Source: Sorghum bicolor
Lineage: Eukaryota > Streptophyta > Magnoliopsida > Poales > Poaceae
Direction of reading: 5' to 3'
DNA: 64,000 nucleotides
Assembly (NCBI RefSeq): GCF_000003195.3
Contig: NC_012870.2
Span: forward strand, 8,424,501 to 8,488,500
Shown here: piece after piece, positions 32,680 through 44,589 of the stretch
Position numbering within the stretch: position 1 is the first letter of the stretch
Layout of the letters: the number at the start of each line of letters is the position of its first letter
The notes under the pieces: model-generated
Seen by the model: the letters and a program-made list of their open reading frames with translations, nothing else
The model's database searches: none
What the model was told of the DNA's origin: nothing
Made by a program: the position numbers and the translations under genes

Positions 32680-35352
32680 TGTGGGGGTATAAACCCCTAT
32701 ACCCTCATGGGCCTATATGGGCCGCACCATCAGAGGTGGCTCGGCCCACAAGATGAAGACGTGCGGCGCACGACTGGTCGGCGTGCACCGCAAGGCTACA
32801 AGATTTTGTACCAAATAGGATACTTTGCTTGTAACTCTGTCCCTTCAGGATATATAAGGAGGGGCAGGGGTCCCCTAGAGGACAGATCATACATCATATT
32901 CTCTCAACACAAATCAATACAACCAGACGCAGGACGTAGGTATTACGCCAACTCGGCGGCCGAACCTGGATAAAAAGCTTGTCCGTGTCTTGCGTCACCA
33001 TCGAGTTCGTAGTTTGCGCACCGTCTACCGATAAACTACTACCGTGGGTATACCCCAAGGTAGACTGCCGACTAGCTTTCGTCGACAGTGGCGCGCCAGG
33101 TAGGGGGTGTGCGTACAGCTCTTCCGACGAACAAGATGGCCATCATCCCTGACTTCGCGGCCATGGCGGGCGACTTCACGTTCACCGTCAGCTTCAACAA
33201 CTTCACCGCCATGACCACGGAGGAGGTGTAGATCCGATCTGCGCCAACCACTTCTTCATCGACGTCGGCGGCGGCTTCAACCACGCTGGCTACGACTCCG
33301 ACTACTCCAGCAACGTCTCCGACCACGCCGACAACGCGTCACCCGCTTCCCTGCTACAAAGGGAGGCAGATCGACAACACCGACCTGCTCGGGCCATCGA
33401 CCAAATTGTTTAGCCTACTTGCTCTGACCACCAGTCGCAATAATAATCGCCGCGAAGAACGACGCTACGACAACAGCGACCACCGTCATAACAAGTCGAA
33501 AAGCTCGAGGGCCGGACAATTTTGTCGTCACCGACTAGACTTTCATCCAAAGATAAGTACACTTCTAATATCTTATTTATTTTTGGCATAATATTTTTTA
33601 TTATCCTTCAAAAACAACTTTTTGTTTAGCCACACTAGTTTTTTCTCCTACACGAGCTTTCCAGAGCCGGTACTGTCTCCGACTCCTCCCTACACGTGCA
33701 CGAGATCCGCCCTCTGCGTTCCGGGTGGTCGGCAGTAGCTCTCTGGCGAGGCTGGCAATCCCACGCGTGTCTAGGTTCCGCACCTCATGCTGATTGTTGG
33801 CTAGACCAGAGCTGGTACAAGCTCTAGGATGAATTAACTACTTGTGCTAATTTTATAACAAAAAATCTAAAACTTGTCTCAGTACTGATTTTTATCTAAA
33901 GTTTATTTATACATCATGTACTACCTATTATTTATATTTATTTTTCAGGGGTTTGGCCCAGTCGACAAGCTACGCTCGGGGACTCGTCGACTATTCCCTA
34001 CGCTGTGCCCGGGGACTGCTCCGACCACCGAGCACGTTTACGTTCCCAACCACGCTCGGGGACTTGTCGACTACTCTCTATGCTATGCTCGAAGACTGTG
34101 CCGACCACCGAGCACGTTTACGTTCCCAACCACGCTCGGGGACTTGTCCGTCGGTCCCTACGCCGTGCTCGAGGACTGTGCCGACCACCGAGCACTATAC
34201 GCTCGGGGACTGGTCGACCAGCCCACCAATTTAAGAACTTGGGGACTGCACCGACCACCGAGCACTATACGCTCGGGGACTGGTCGACCAGCCCACCAAT
34301 TTGAGAATTCGGGGACTGCACCGACCACCGAGCACTATACGCTCAGGGACTGGTCGACCAGCCCACCATGAGAATTCGGGGACTGTACCGACCACCGAGC
34401 GTTATATGCTCGGAGACTGGTCGATTAGTCTATTCAATTGCAGACGAGCATGATATGCTCGGAGACTGGTAAATTCAATTTTTTAGACCTTGCTACAAGG
34501 CTCATACTTCGCCTTCCAGCAAGCTCGGGGACTACATCGGTACGATGCATCTGGCGATGCATCTCAGTTTCAGAATTTCTTTAAGAACTTTTCTTTTGAC
34601 CCTGGCACCACGTGTCTACGTCACCTACTACCAGGCTCGGGGACTAAGTGGGCACACTTCACCTTGCGGTGAATATGCTTGCTATTTTGAGGTCTATACT
34701 TTTCAGAAAAGTAAAGTGGGCACACTTCACCAGGAAAGAAATCTTTTTTAATTAAGAGCACCATGCATTCTTCGAACAACCTGCTTCTTCGATGTCAATG
34801 TTGATCAACTGTCTTTTGAGTTTGTCAAAATACCGTTGCAACTGTTTGGGCGACTTTCCTGTTTATTGAAGACGTCAAGCCTCACTAATCGAAGAAGCTC
34901 AAGACGGCGTGTTACATCATAATACATGGTGCTCGGGGACTAGCTGTGGGGGTATAAACCCCTATACCCTCATGGGCCTATATGGGCCGCACCATCAGAG
35001 GTGGCTCGGCCCACAAGATGAAGACGTGCGGCGCACGACTGGTCGGCGTGCACCGCAAGGCTACAAGATTTTGTACCAAATAGGATACTTTGCTTGTAAC
35101 TCTGTCCCTTCAGGATATATAAGGAGGGGCAGGGGTCCCCTAGAGGACAGATCATACATCATATTCTCTCAACACAAATCAATACAACCAGACGCAGGAC
35201 GTAGGTATTACGCCAACTCGGCGGCCGAATCTGGATAAAAAGCTTGTCCGTGTCTTGCGTCACCATCGAGTTCGTAGTTTGCGCACCGTCTACCGATAAA
35301 CTACTACCGTGGGTATACCCCAAGGTAGACCGCCGACTAGCTTTCGTCGACA
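32680..35352 (+). mobile_element. Young non-autonomous LTR retrotransposon (2.67 kb)
   Basis: Two 408-bp LTRs (32680-33087 and 34945-35352) start TGTGGGGGTATAAACC, end CGTCGACA and are flanked by the 5-bp duplication ATTAC (32675-32679 and 35353-35357). By eye the LTRs differ at only two positions (GAACCTGG/GAATCTGG and AGACTGCC/AGACCGCC), so insertion was recent. A TATA-like TATATAA is at 32851-32857. TGGCGCGCCAGGTAGGGG follows the left LTR (33089-33106), where a tRNA primer-binding site belongs. The 1.86-kb interior has no visible reverse transcriptase, integrase or protease; it must use proteins from another element. Confidence 0.92.
33950..34470 (+). repeat. Tandem array inside the LTR element (70-80 bp units)
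   Basis: Units carry GCTCGGGGACT, CGACCACCGAGCAC and GACTGGTCGACCAGCCCACCA. AGCACTATAC recurs at 34191, 34261 and 34331 (70-bp period). Units with AGCACGTTTACGTTCC upstream repeat at 80 bp (about 34031 and 34111). CTCGGGGAC also occurs next to the right LTR. Frames are open across the array only because of the repeat; not called coding. Confidence 0.85.
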
Positions 35353-35384
35353 ATTACCTGCAAAGGCAAAGGTTGCTCCCAATT

Positions 35385-35946
35385 GACATTTGAGGGGGGT
35401 GTTTACTTCTCCGTAAAATATCAGATGTAAAATACCAACTACGAGGGTGTTTAGTTTTTCATCAAATATAAAATACACAATACCAACTATTTTAGAATAA
35501 AATTTTCAGTTACATTTAATTTCTATTCAAGATACAGATTTTATTGCTCTCATAATGATTATTTGAGATTTTTTTAGGTTTCTTAATCTCCTAATATCAA
35601 AATCCAAAATGGAGAATGATAACTATTTTACCAAAAAGGGTATTTAGTTCCGTTATACAAAAACATTAGACCAAAACTTAGAATATTTTGGATGAAAATA
35701 AACGAAACATCCCCTACTTTAAAATGATAGTCAAAATGCCCAAATTTTCGAGGTTATATTTAATTTCATCAAGAATGTAGAACTTATTGCCCTTATGTTG
35801 ACCTCTTGAGGCTTCAGACTTTTTTTGACCACTTAAGACCAAAATCCAAAATAAAAAATAACCATTTTTATAAAAAAAAATTGTATAGTATTTAGTTCCA
35901 TTATACAAATAATAAAGAAATAAAACCCAAAATTAACACCCCCTAA
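35385..35946. mobile_element. Possible MITE with GGGGGTGTT / AACACCCCC ends
   Basis: TTTGAGGGGGGTGTTTACTT at the left and AAAATTAACACCCCCTAA at the right are short inverted ends around AT-rich DNA. Inner parts are partly repeated (ACCAACTACGAGGGTGTTTAG, ATTTAGTTCCGTTATACAAA). A target duplication is not clear. Confidence 0.4.
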
Positions 35947-36379
35947 CAAAAAAAAATTGAAACGTCCACGAACTTGCAATGGAAGAGGAAACCTACCTCA
36001 AAAGCTATTGCATGCCGTTACCTTTTTGGCCTGCTACCATCATATATAGCTTTGAAAGGGCAGCTCTTACAAATGCAAGCATAAGGCCTGGATAACGTTG
36101 AGCTCCATTTGAACCATGGCATTATAAAATGTAACGTTTCTGAGGTCCGCTATTACTTTTCGTCATATAGAAATCATGCCATTATAATTTGTCATGCAAT
36201 TATAGTTTTAAGAGAATTTCGTATATGCCGTTGAATGATTCAACGGTGCTGAAAAAGATACTGAAAATTTGATTTGAACATGAGGACTATCGAATTTATT
36301 CGAAATACATACATTTCAAGTATTTGGTTGACGTATAAATAAATTGTCCACTTAGCTTAGTTTTTTTTTATATATATAA

Positions 36380-36623
36380 GGTCTTGTTTAGTTGGCAAAA
36401 AGTTTTGGTTAGAAACATTGTAGTATTTTTATTTGTTTGTGGTAAATATTATACAATTATTAATTAATTAGACTCAAAAGATTAATTTATGAATAAACTG
36501 TATAATTAATTTTTGTTTTTTTTACTATATTTAATATTTTATATATTTAATTCATGCATGTACCGCAAGATTCTGACGAGAATCTTGAAAATTTTTGGAT
36601 TTTGGGGTGAGCTAAACAAGGCC
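36380..36623. mobile_element. Tourist-like MITE (GGCCTTGTTTAGTT family)
   Basis: A 244-bp element with ends GGTCTTGTTTAGTTGGC and GAGCTAAACAAGGCC and the duplication TAA. Confidence 0.85.
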
Positions 36624-36880
36624 TAACTGGTCGACAGACTGAGGTTGAATCTGGCACGCTCAAAATAACTGTGTAGCTTATCACATAAAAAAACCACAAG
36701 AAAAGAAATAACATACATATCACGAAAGCTCCTTGAAACAGCTTACTAAATTGAGATAGTAGTGTTTCAAAAGCAGTGAACCACGAGTACGTGACATCCC
36801 CTGAACCGGGAGCAACGCAGACTCAGCTGGGCGCTAACTAACTAAACGTTGACAACACCGACTGATATCGCCGCCTGCAC

Positions 36881-37617
36881 CTAGGCGGTGGCATGCTTCT
36901 CGTCCTTGAGGTGGCGCGCCTTCTCCTTCTCCTTCACCTCCGAACCCTGCGACGTGTCGTACTCTGCACAGAAACGAATCACAGCCAGTCAATACACCGT
37001 CTCACACACACACACACACACACACACAAACAAACAACCCGGCGTTTCGATCTGCCGGAGATCAGAGCGCCGCGTGCACGGCGGCACGTACCGGGGTGGC
37101 TAGGATGGATCTCGGTGCCGGGGTGCTCCACGGGGTCGTTCCCGCCGTACACGCCGCCGAACCCCTCCTCGTCCGACCGCGTCGAGTACCCCTCCCCGAA
37201 CGAGTGGCTCATCACGTCCCTGCGTGCGCGCGACGTGGCCGAAACCAATCAAACATACCGCGGGGGAGAAGGCATAGGAGGAGACACGGCGGATTACCCG
37301 GTGGTCTTGTGCATGTCGTCGCGTCGTTTGTTCTTGTCCCCGGCGGCGGCGTCCTGCGCGGGCACCTGCGGCTGCTGCTGCTTCGGCTGCTCCATGCCGA
37401 CGCCCTGGTCGCCCGGCACGGGCGCGTTGCCGGCCGGCGTCGACGACACGCTCCTCCCGCGTGCTACGCCCGCGGCGGGTACCACCAAGCCTTGCGCCGC
37501 GGCACCACCGCCACCGCCTCTCGTCGTCGTGCCGCCGATCCGGCCGAGCGCGAACCCGAGACCCGTGCTGCTGCTGCTGCTGCTGCTAGCCGCCGCCCGA
37601 AGCGTGTAGGGGTACAT
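36881..37617 (-). CDS. Plant protein of unknown function, possibly organelle-targeted (176 aa, three exons)
   Basis: The model is complement(join(36881..36963, 37092..37219, 37298..37617)); all splice sites are GT-AG and the frame closes at 176 residues. The first in-frame ATG (MYPYTLRAAASSSS) is used; upstream the frame stays open for about 20 codons without an ATG. The N-terminus is rich in Ser, Ala and Arg and lacks acidic residues, which fits a mitochondrial or plastid transit peptide. A Gln/Pro/Ala linker follows (MEQPKQQQPQVPAQD). The C-terminal part has DVMSHSFGEGYSTRSDEEGF, GGVYGGND and EYDTSQGSEVKEKEKARHLK. The ordered last two exons look like a conserved plant family, but I do not recall an established function. 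A (CA)13 run (37003-37028) is in the second intron. Confidence 0.82.
37003..37028. repeat. (CA)13 microsatellite in an intron
   Basis: An uninterrupted CA dinucleotide run between the last two coding exons of the gene at 36881..37617. Likely polymorphic. Confidence 0.95.
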
Positions 37618-38050
37618 GAGCAACGAAGTGGACGCGCGCACGGCGATGCGTTCCCTGAGGCCTGAGCACGGACGAGGAGCCGCTTAAAAGCGGCCCGCCT
37701 CTGCCGTGGGGCTGCCGCCGTCGCGGTGGCGCCTCGCGCGGGGGCACACGTACGGGGGCGCGCCTGGAAGGCACCAAAGGGGTGGCAGCGTGGCGCCGTG
37801 GACCGCGCGGGGGCCGCACACGTACGCGAGCCGGTACACGCGCTGAAGCGCAGGAGCGGATTCTGCCGGCAGTCTCGGCGAGGAAATGCGCGCAGGGGAT
37901 AGGGACGCCTCGTGTCAGTCGCCCCGATCCCTCTCGCACGCCGGCACGCGACTCGCGTCGCGTCGCGTCGCGGGTGGCCAGTCGGTGTATCCGTATCCGG
38001 CGCCCTGGCGATTGTGGGACGGTGACACGAGCTCCCAATTCTTGATTTGG
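37618..38050 (-). promoter_or_regulatory. GC-rich leader/promoter of the gene at 36881-37617
   Basis: A GC-rich upstream region with GCCCGCCTCTGCCGTGGGG and ACACGTACGGGGGCGCG blocks and two ACACGTACG elements (near 37746 and 37817), which contain an ACGT core. CGCGTCGCGTCGCG is at about 37955. No TATA box assigned. Confidence 0.35.
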
Positions 38051-39917
38051 TTGTTTAGATGGAGGCCTCACCGTTTAGAGTTAGAGCCAAGTGGAAGTGG
38101 TGGTGTCGCAGTAATCGCGAAATGTGCCGGGCCGAGGGTTTTCGTCGAGGCTACACAAGACAGCAACAGTCGGCGTAAAGTGAAGGAAAAGGTCCATTTT
38201 TTTTCTGCCTCCACCTCTGGTAAAGTTATTTTTTCTCTCTAAACTATAAAACCCATCTTCTTTAACTTTTAAAATCATACGTTTTACTTCCCTAGCCCAA
38301 TTATAAACGGCTTTAAAGATAATTTTATCCTTTTTATTTACTAGCAAAATATATCTTTACGTTGCAACATAAAAACAAAGTTATTGGCAACTTCTCCTTA
38401 CATTGTAATTTTAATCTTTCATATAAGTCAATCAGGAGTTTATTGCCGACATATTAAGTCAGGATTAGTTTTTCCATAGATGGTTACGATAAAAGTTCTA
38501 TCTTGACTTTCCATATTACACCGTTCAATGAGGGTTGCACTGGTATATGCATATAATTTAAGAGTATATTTATTTATGACGATCTCAGATAACAAATTGT
38601 TAGAAATTACTTAGGGTTCAAATTGAAACAGGATTAGGACACATGATCTTAGACTTAGATTAGTAGATTTCTTGAGCTTACCTTCATTAGTGTAGAGAAA
38701 GTCATTATACTTTAGGTGTGAGGACCTGTGCCTACTTAGAGCCAGCCCTTGATGCTGAGAGTTAGGGAAGGTATATCCGTAGTTGTACGGTTGTCGTCGA
38801 TGTCCTTCTGCAGCGGCGATCCTTCTTGGTCAGTCTGCTGGTGATGGCGATGACCCGTCGATAAGACCGGAGAAGGAGACATGGGGCGGCGACCTTCCAT
38901 TTCCTCCTACGCTTTGGTTGAATCGGGGGCTTAAGTTTTGATGTGGCCAATCAATTTGGCTCTTGTACTTATGATCGAAAAGGTGGGTTCTATGGGTGTT
39001 ATGCATGATGAAAATTATCGTAGCTCAAAGAAAAAAATATGTAAACAAAAACAGCTATCCGTCTGTGCCGTGACGTGGTGGCTCTTTCACTTGAGCTTGA
39101 AAATGTAGATATTTTACACGTGACGGAACTACTGTAGCTAAAAAACCATGGAAACAAAAGCAGATACCATCTATGCGCGGTGACATGAGAGATTATAACA
39201 AACTCATTAACATATGGTAATACGGACGATAAGAAGAAATTTTCACGTACAAATATATATTTCTACTTCTATCTTTTCTTAAGGATCAGAATTTCTATTT
39301 AGTAGATTACTCAAGATCGGAGAAAAGTTTTTGAATTAGGATTCCCATTGGGGAGATATTTTTGAATTAGGATTCCTAACTATCTAGATTAGCTCGCATA
39401 TACATTTTACATTCACAGAGTTTGTTATAGGAAGATGGATAAAAAATAATAATAAAATTTGGATTTTTAATATACTATGTTATATTATATTATTATTAAT
39501 AACTAATAATTATAGTTATCAAGGTACATATAGGGAGTATAAGAAAATCGGGAAGTATATTAGATAGATCCAAAAAAGGACAAGAGAACAAAATTGAACG
39601 CTGAAATAGTAATTAAACGAGGTAATATAGGAACATATATGCACAGTTAGGAATATATTTTTATCTTTTATTTTTCTAATTTTCTGATTCTATTTGAGTT
39701 AAGATCTATTTAGAACAAGATTCGTAGCTATATTTGTGTTAATCTTAGAATGAGACTCCATATCCATCTATACGTGGGCTATTCTAACTCATATAAGCAC
39801 GGATTATATATAAGAAAGATCGGATAGAAGAAACTCTAAGAAGCAGACAAACAAAATAGATGGACGGAAAAAACAAATAGATGGACGGAAAAAAGAGTAT
39901 GAAATTTCACCTCTTTA

Positions 39918-39953
<36 letters not shown>

Positions 39954-40890
39954 TTTGGATAATTTTTTTAAAAATCATAATAAATCACAAAAGAATCATA
40001 AAACAGAAAAATCTAATTTTGTTGGAGTCCACATGAGTAGATCTATACAGTGAATATATAATATGGTATACTTAGTACAAAACTTTTGTTGTAGATTTGT
40101 ACATTTTGATCAATTCTTTTCTATAATTAATTGGAATAATTCATAAATATGGTTTTTATGGTCTAATTGTGGTAAATTTTTATGATAATCTAATTATTGT
40201 ATGTTTGAACTGTAGTAAAAAATTTGTACTCATTGAATTATGTATACCTTAGCTATAGATTTATTTAGGGTTAAGCACCAAACTAAAACGCTGCCCAGGG
40301 TCCAGTTCTGAAAGGCCGAAAGCTCTCTGCGGTTTGGCCCAGTATTCAGTAGAATCTGGAATACGGCTACCCGTGCAGATGCAGTGGACTCTATCTTCCG
40401 GATTGCTTGATCAGATCGACTGAATAGTGTAAGGCATGAGCGTTGTTGTGACGTTTTCCAAAAAAAAACTTTATTATGGGGGTAGTTTTGATTAAGAACC
40501 AAGTGGTGAGGTACAAAAGGGAGCATTAGATTATCTCCAACAATTATCGCCCAAAATACAAGACTTATTTGTCCTTTGAATAGCACTACAGTTCCAAGGT
40601 TCAATACATATTTTCAGTCTTCTCCAATAACAAGAACTAAAAGACAACACTCTCTGTAAATGGATCTTGAAGAGAGAGGATACCTAAATTTGGGTTATGT
40701 CTTTTCTTATACCTAAAATGGTTCTTTCGTATAGATACTATATTAGAGGCTATAAGTATTATATTGGAGACCCATTTTAAATTTGGGTTCCCAAATAGGT
40801 CTCCTATTGAAGACAACAGCTAGGCCGTCGCTGGAGCTCTAGTGATAGTGAAGGTGATCATATGAAGTGGCTCGAACTTGTACTACGTAC
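38051..40890. other. AT-rich intergenic DNA, no gene recognised
   Basis: It contains short frames only. GTAGTTGTACGGTTGTCGTCGATGTCC near 38780 resembles transposon debris. An (AT)n run is at 39924-39950. A stretch near 40010-40140 shares GTCCACATGAGTAGATCTA with the fold-back at 15.8-16.4 kb. A decayed MITE with ATTATCTCCAACAATTATC lies near 40530-40820. Confidence 0.5.
39924..39950. repeat. (AT)13 microsatellite
   Basis: An uninterrupted AT run in AT-rich intergenic DNA. Confidence 0.9.
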
Positions 40891-40893
40891 CTA

Positions 40894-43034
40894 CTCCCTT
40901 GAAAGGTCCAAATGGCTAGAGGGGGGTGAATAGCCTATTTAAAATTCTACAAACTTTACTAAACAAGTGAGTTAGTAAAATAAGTGGCGAAGCTATTCTA
41001 GCACTAGCACAACTAAGCTATGCAAGCCACCTATACAAGTCTAGCAAGAAGGCTAAACACTAAACCACAACAACTAGAGAAGGCTACACAACAACTCTAA
41101 ACTAACAAGAACTAAGCTACACAAGCTAAACTAACAAGGTAGGCAAGTAAGTAAAGAGAGGAGAGTGATTGTTATACCAACGTTGTAGAGTAGAGATATA
41201 TCCAATCAATCACTCACAATCACAAGAGAAACCTCGGCAAGAGAAGACACAAGATTTTTTACCGAGGTTCACTTGCTTCCCGGCAAGCTACTCCTCGTTG
41301 TGGCGATACACCCACTTGATGGATCACGAGCTAATTGTCAATCCAAAGCCAAACCCTCAGCGGGTGCCGCACATCCACTCACAAGATGAGGATCCTCCAA
41401 GCCACGAGCAATCCACTAGAGTAGCCAATTGCGATCTCCCGCGGGGAAGGCTCAAGAACCCCTCACAAGTCACTTGGTGAGGCTCGAAACAATCTCCAAT
41501 CACGAGCTCAACACCACCGCTGCTACAAGCCGTCTAGAGCGTCGGGAAACACCCAAGAGTAACAAGAAATCCGCAGCAAACTCAAGAATCAAGTGCTACT
41601 AAATGCAACTCTCAAAGCAATGCACTTGAATCTTACTCAATCTCACTAGGATTAGCAATCAAGCAAGGAGATGAGTGGAGGGAGTGTTCTCTAGCTCAAT
41701 GTATGCCTCAACTAATCAAATGTGCAAGAGAGAGCCTCCCAAAACCGGCCACCTTCTATTTATAAGCCCCTCAAAGAAACTAGCCGTTGGCTGTTTTCAC
41801 TGGGCTGAAAACGAGGGCACCAGACGCTACTAAGTGAGCACCGGACGCTCTACCCCCTACGTCCGGTGCACTGGAGTTGGCCACGTGTCCTCTTTGAATC
41901 TCGCGTGTCAGATCCTAACGGCTACCTGCAACACACCGGACGCTCTGCAAGTCCACACCGGACGCGTCCGGTGCACACCGGACTCATGCGCAGAGAGTTT
42001 GTCAAACTCGCGACCTCACCGGACGCTGGGCACCGGACAGTCCGGTGCTCACCGGACTCGTGCGCAGAGAGGGTTGCAAAAACCCCTCACACCGGACGCT
42101 CTCAGAGTGCGTCCGGTGCTCAACCCTAGCAGGGTCAAGCACACCGGACTCTGAGGCCAGCGTCCGGTGCCTACGCACTCAACGTCCGGTGAGTGTTTCT
42201 CAGAGAGAAAGCACTCCCGCGACTTCTCCAAAATTTCCCATCGGCGCAATAGAAAATATACACTTATTTTTCTCAAAAGCGCCGAATCCCGCCTCGCAAG
42301 CTCGGCGGGAGGGAGAGAGGAACCCACACCCCTCTCAACCCTAGGAACTCCACCTTCTTTGTAAATGTACTAACACCAACAAGTGTCCACCACCAAAGTG
42401 CAAGTGTGTTAGCTTTTCACAAACATTTTCACCAAAGGAGTTAAGTTAGCACTTTACTAGATCCTAATGCATATGCTCATGATATGGACCTAGTAGCACT
42501 TGATTCGAGAGATGACCGTGATTTCCCCTCTTGATAGTCGGCTATCTATCCTAAACCCGGTCAATCACTTCTCTACTCATCTTAGACCGGCAAAAGTAAA
42601 ACCCTATGTTTATATCTTTGCCTTGATAACTTTGCTCCTCGTCTATCACCATGATCTTCACTCATGCTTCATCCCTTTGTGATCATGTGGCCACCTTTCC
42701 ATGCCACCATGCACCTTCATCACATGTGTTGCTATACCTAACTCGAATCACTTAAACACAAAGCATTAGCAACTTGGTGTCATTAATTACCAAAACCAAA
42801 CTTGGACTTTCATCCCTCTGCTCCATTGAAAGTGTTATTTTTTATTTTTATATTTCTTCTTTGATCGTTTGTCTTATTCAATTTTTATATAAATAGTAAA
42901 ATAAATAAGTAATTGTTAAATTATTTTTATTAACAAAACAAGTCATAACAAAATAAATAATATTTATATAAAGATGAATAGTCAAGTAAGAACTCCGAAA
43001 GTCAAAAACGACACTTTCAGTTAGACGAAGGGAG
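40894..43034. mobile_element. Stowaway MITE split by a solo LTR
   Basis: Left piece CTCCCT (40894-40899) directly abuts the solo LTR. On its other side the sequence continues TCCCTCTGCTCCATTGAAAGTG and ends ACACTTTCAGTTAGACGAAGGGAG, flanked by TA on both outer sides. Removing the LTR and one TCCCT rebuilds a typical CTCCCTCTGCTCC terminus, so the LTR landed 6 bp inside the MITE. Confidence 0.78.
40900..42812 (-). mobile_element. Solo LTR (1913 bp), inverted relative to the copy at 29.07 kb
   Basis: On the plus strand it starts TGAAAGGTCCAAATGG and ends CTTGGACTTTCA, flanked by the 5-bp duplication TCCCT (40895-40899 and 42813-42817). Its reverse complement matches the ends of the LTR at 29073..30995, and it has the same GCGTCCGGTG array (about 41815-42195). 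No internal retrotransposon region. Confidence 0.88.
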
Positions 43035-43039
43035 TATGA

Positions 43040-44030
43040 GGCTAGGACGAGATGACAGTTGATGAGGAGATTTGTGGGAGGATATGTTCGGGATCGGAGT
43101 TGATGAAAGAACCTTTCATATGTTCGGGATTGAGGCCTCACCCCTTGTCACGCCTGATAATGAGCCCAATGAAAGACACTCTAAACAATGACGTACTGGC
43201 GTCAACAATCAGCCCAAAAACACTCTATGCTGGCCCAAAACTTCCCAATAGGAAGTTTATAACAAGTCTTGGCGACCTCTGATTGCGTGTTCCATATTGC
43301 ATTAAGTGTCTTATATCATCATTGGTAGCGCTCTAGCTCCAGCTCCAGCTCCTATCGCTCCTGGAGTCACATCAAATGGCAACGTGACGAGTGCTTTTGT
43401 TCGTTTGGCCGGAGGAGCTGGAGCCAATTTAACGTACGGAGATGGAGCAATTACTCGCTCTGTATATTGTATTTCACATGTTTTTCTCTTCATTTTGCAT
43501 TTTGATATGTGACCATATCCTTGTATGCCCCAAGAATTTAGCTGGAGTGATTCATCAATCATAGTCCTTTCTATGCTCCCTTCCAGTGAAATAGGCACCT
43601 TGTCGTTGTTGTTCATTCAAACAAAAAAAAGACTTCATTCTCAATGGGAGTTTTTTTTTAAAAAAAAATGTCTATGAGAGGTTTTGGACTAATCTTGTTA
43701 ACACATACTCCATCGATTTTTTTTGCATTAGTCATAGAGATTAATCCAAAAAAAACATCATTTTATGTGGGAGATTCTTAGTTCGAAGCCTAAAAATGTT
43801 TTTTTTGGATTCATCTGAGAACTAGAAACTAGAAAAAAAAACTACAACTAGAGAATCAGGAATAGTTTCTCTATAGAGACGTTAAATTAATTATAAACTA
43901 TCATATGAGAATCAGGATTAGTTCATCCCAAATTATATGTTGTTTTGACTTTTTTTTACATATTGTTTTTGTTATACACTCAGATACTATATACTATATA
44001 CTAATATATCTAAATATATAATACTCCCTC
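43040..44030. other. Intergenic DNA, no gene recognised
   Basis: Short frames only. CTCTAGCTCCAGCTCCAGCTCC near 43331 and GGAGGAGCTGGAGCC near 43410 are partly complementary. TACTCCATCGATTTTTTTTGC near 43705 resembles a lone MITE end. Confidence 0.4.
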
Positions 44031-44033
44031 TGT

Positions 44034-44582
44034 ACCTATTATTTTTGACGTCCTGGGCTGGTGAGAGGAATCCACAAAGCTTGACGTTACCGAGCCACAT
44101 ACTCCAATACGGACGCAATTACCCCTGCATGCGCCTCGCTGCCCGCATGTGACTGCTCAGCTTCACCATAATTATTTGCGCTGCCTCGCGAGGATGACTT
44201 TGTCGCCAGCACGCATGCACAACACGCGTCAAGGCAGCACGCTCGCACGCAGGCCAAACCCAACGAGTGCGCAGGGCCAAATTCATGCTAGCAAGCGCAT
44301 GCATGGAAGAGTGCCATGCAAAATAATAAAAAAAAAAGTGCCATGCAAAAAAAAAAGGCTTGGAAAATCAAAATATAGTATCTCCAAAGGAGTCGGACCG
44401 GCAACCTCCATCTCAAGATATAGAGATCTCACCAATTGAGCTATACTAGACTATTATAAAGAAAACACACGCAGCGCTATTTAATAAGGGCAAAGCAGAA
44501 AAACTAACCTTATTATTTCCTTATTATTTCTTGGTTACCACAATCCTGTCCTAAACGTCAACTAATTCAGGTATGGAGGGAG
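44034..44582. mobile_element. Stowaway-type element (549 bp) with a tRNA-like segment
   Basis: Ends CTCCCTCTGTACCTATTATTTTTGACGTC and CTAAACGTCAACTAATTCAGGTATGGAGGGAG are imperfect inverted repeats flanked by TA. The interior has a GC-rich part (44090-44300), two copies of GAGTGCCATGCAAAA/AAGTGCCATGCAAAA and a tRNA-like stretch on the minus strand. It is longer than most Stowaway MITEs. Confidence 0.65.
44382..44452 (-). pseudogene. tRNA-like segment with A- and B-box motifs
   Basis: On the minus strand TAGCTCAATTGG (44432-44443) fits a tRNA A box and GGTCCGACTCC (44389-44399) fits a B box at near-normal spacing. ATCTC and GAGAT between them could pair as an anticodon stem, but the loop is 8 nt. 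The acceptor ends do not pair convincingly, so it is a tRNA relic or tRNA-derived promoter, not a working tRNA gene. Confidence 0.45.
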
Positions 44583-44589
44583 TATATAT

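Noticed and set aside
33953..34371. Overlapping plus-strand frames in the LTR element interior
   Set aside because: They exist because 70- and 80-bp repeats lack stops. The translations are the repeat itself and no retrotransposon protein is visible.
44382..44452. A functional tRNA gene
   Set aside because: A and B boxes are present but the acceptor stem does not pair and the anticodon loop has 8 nt. Kept only as a relic.
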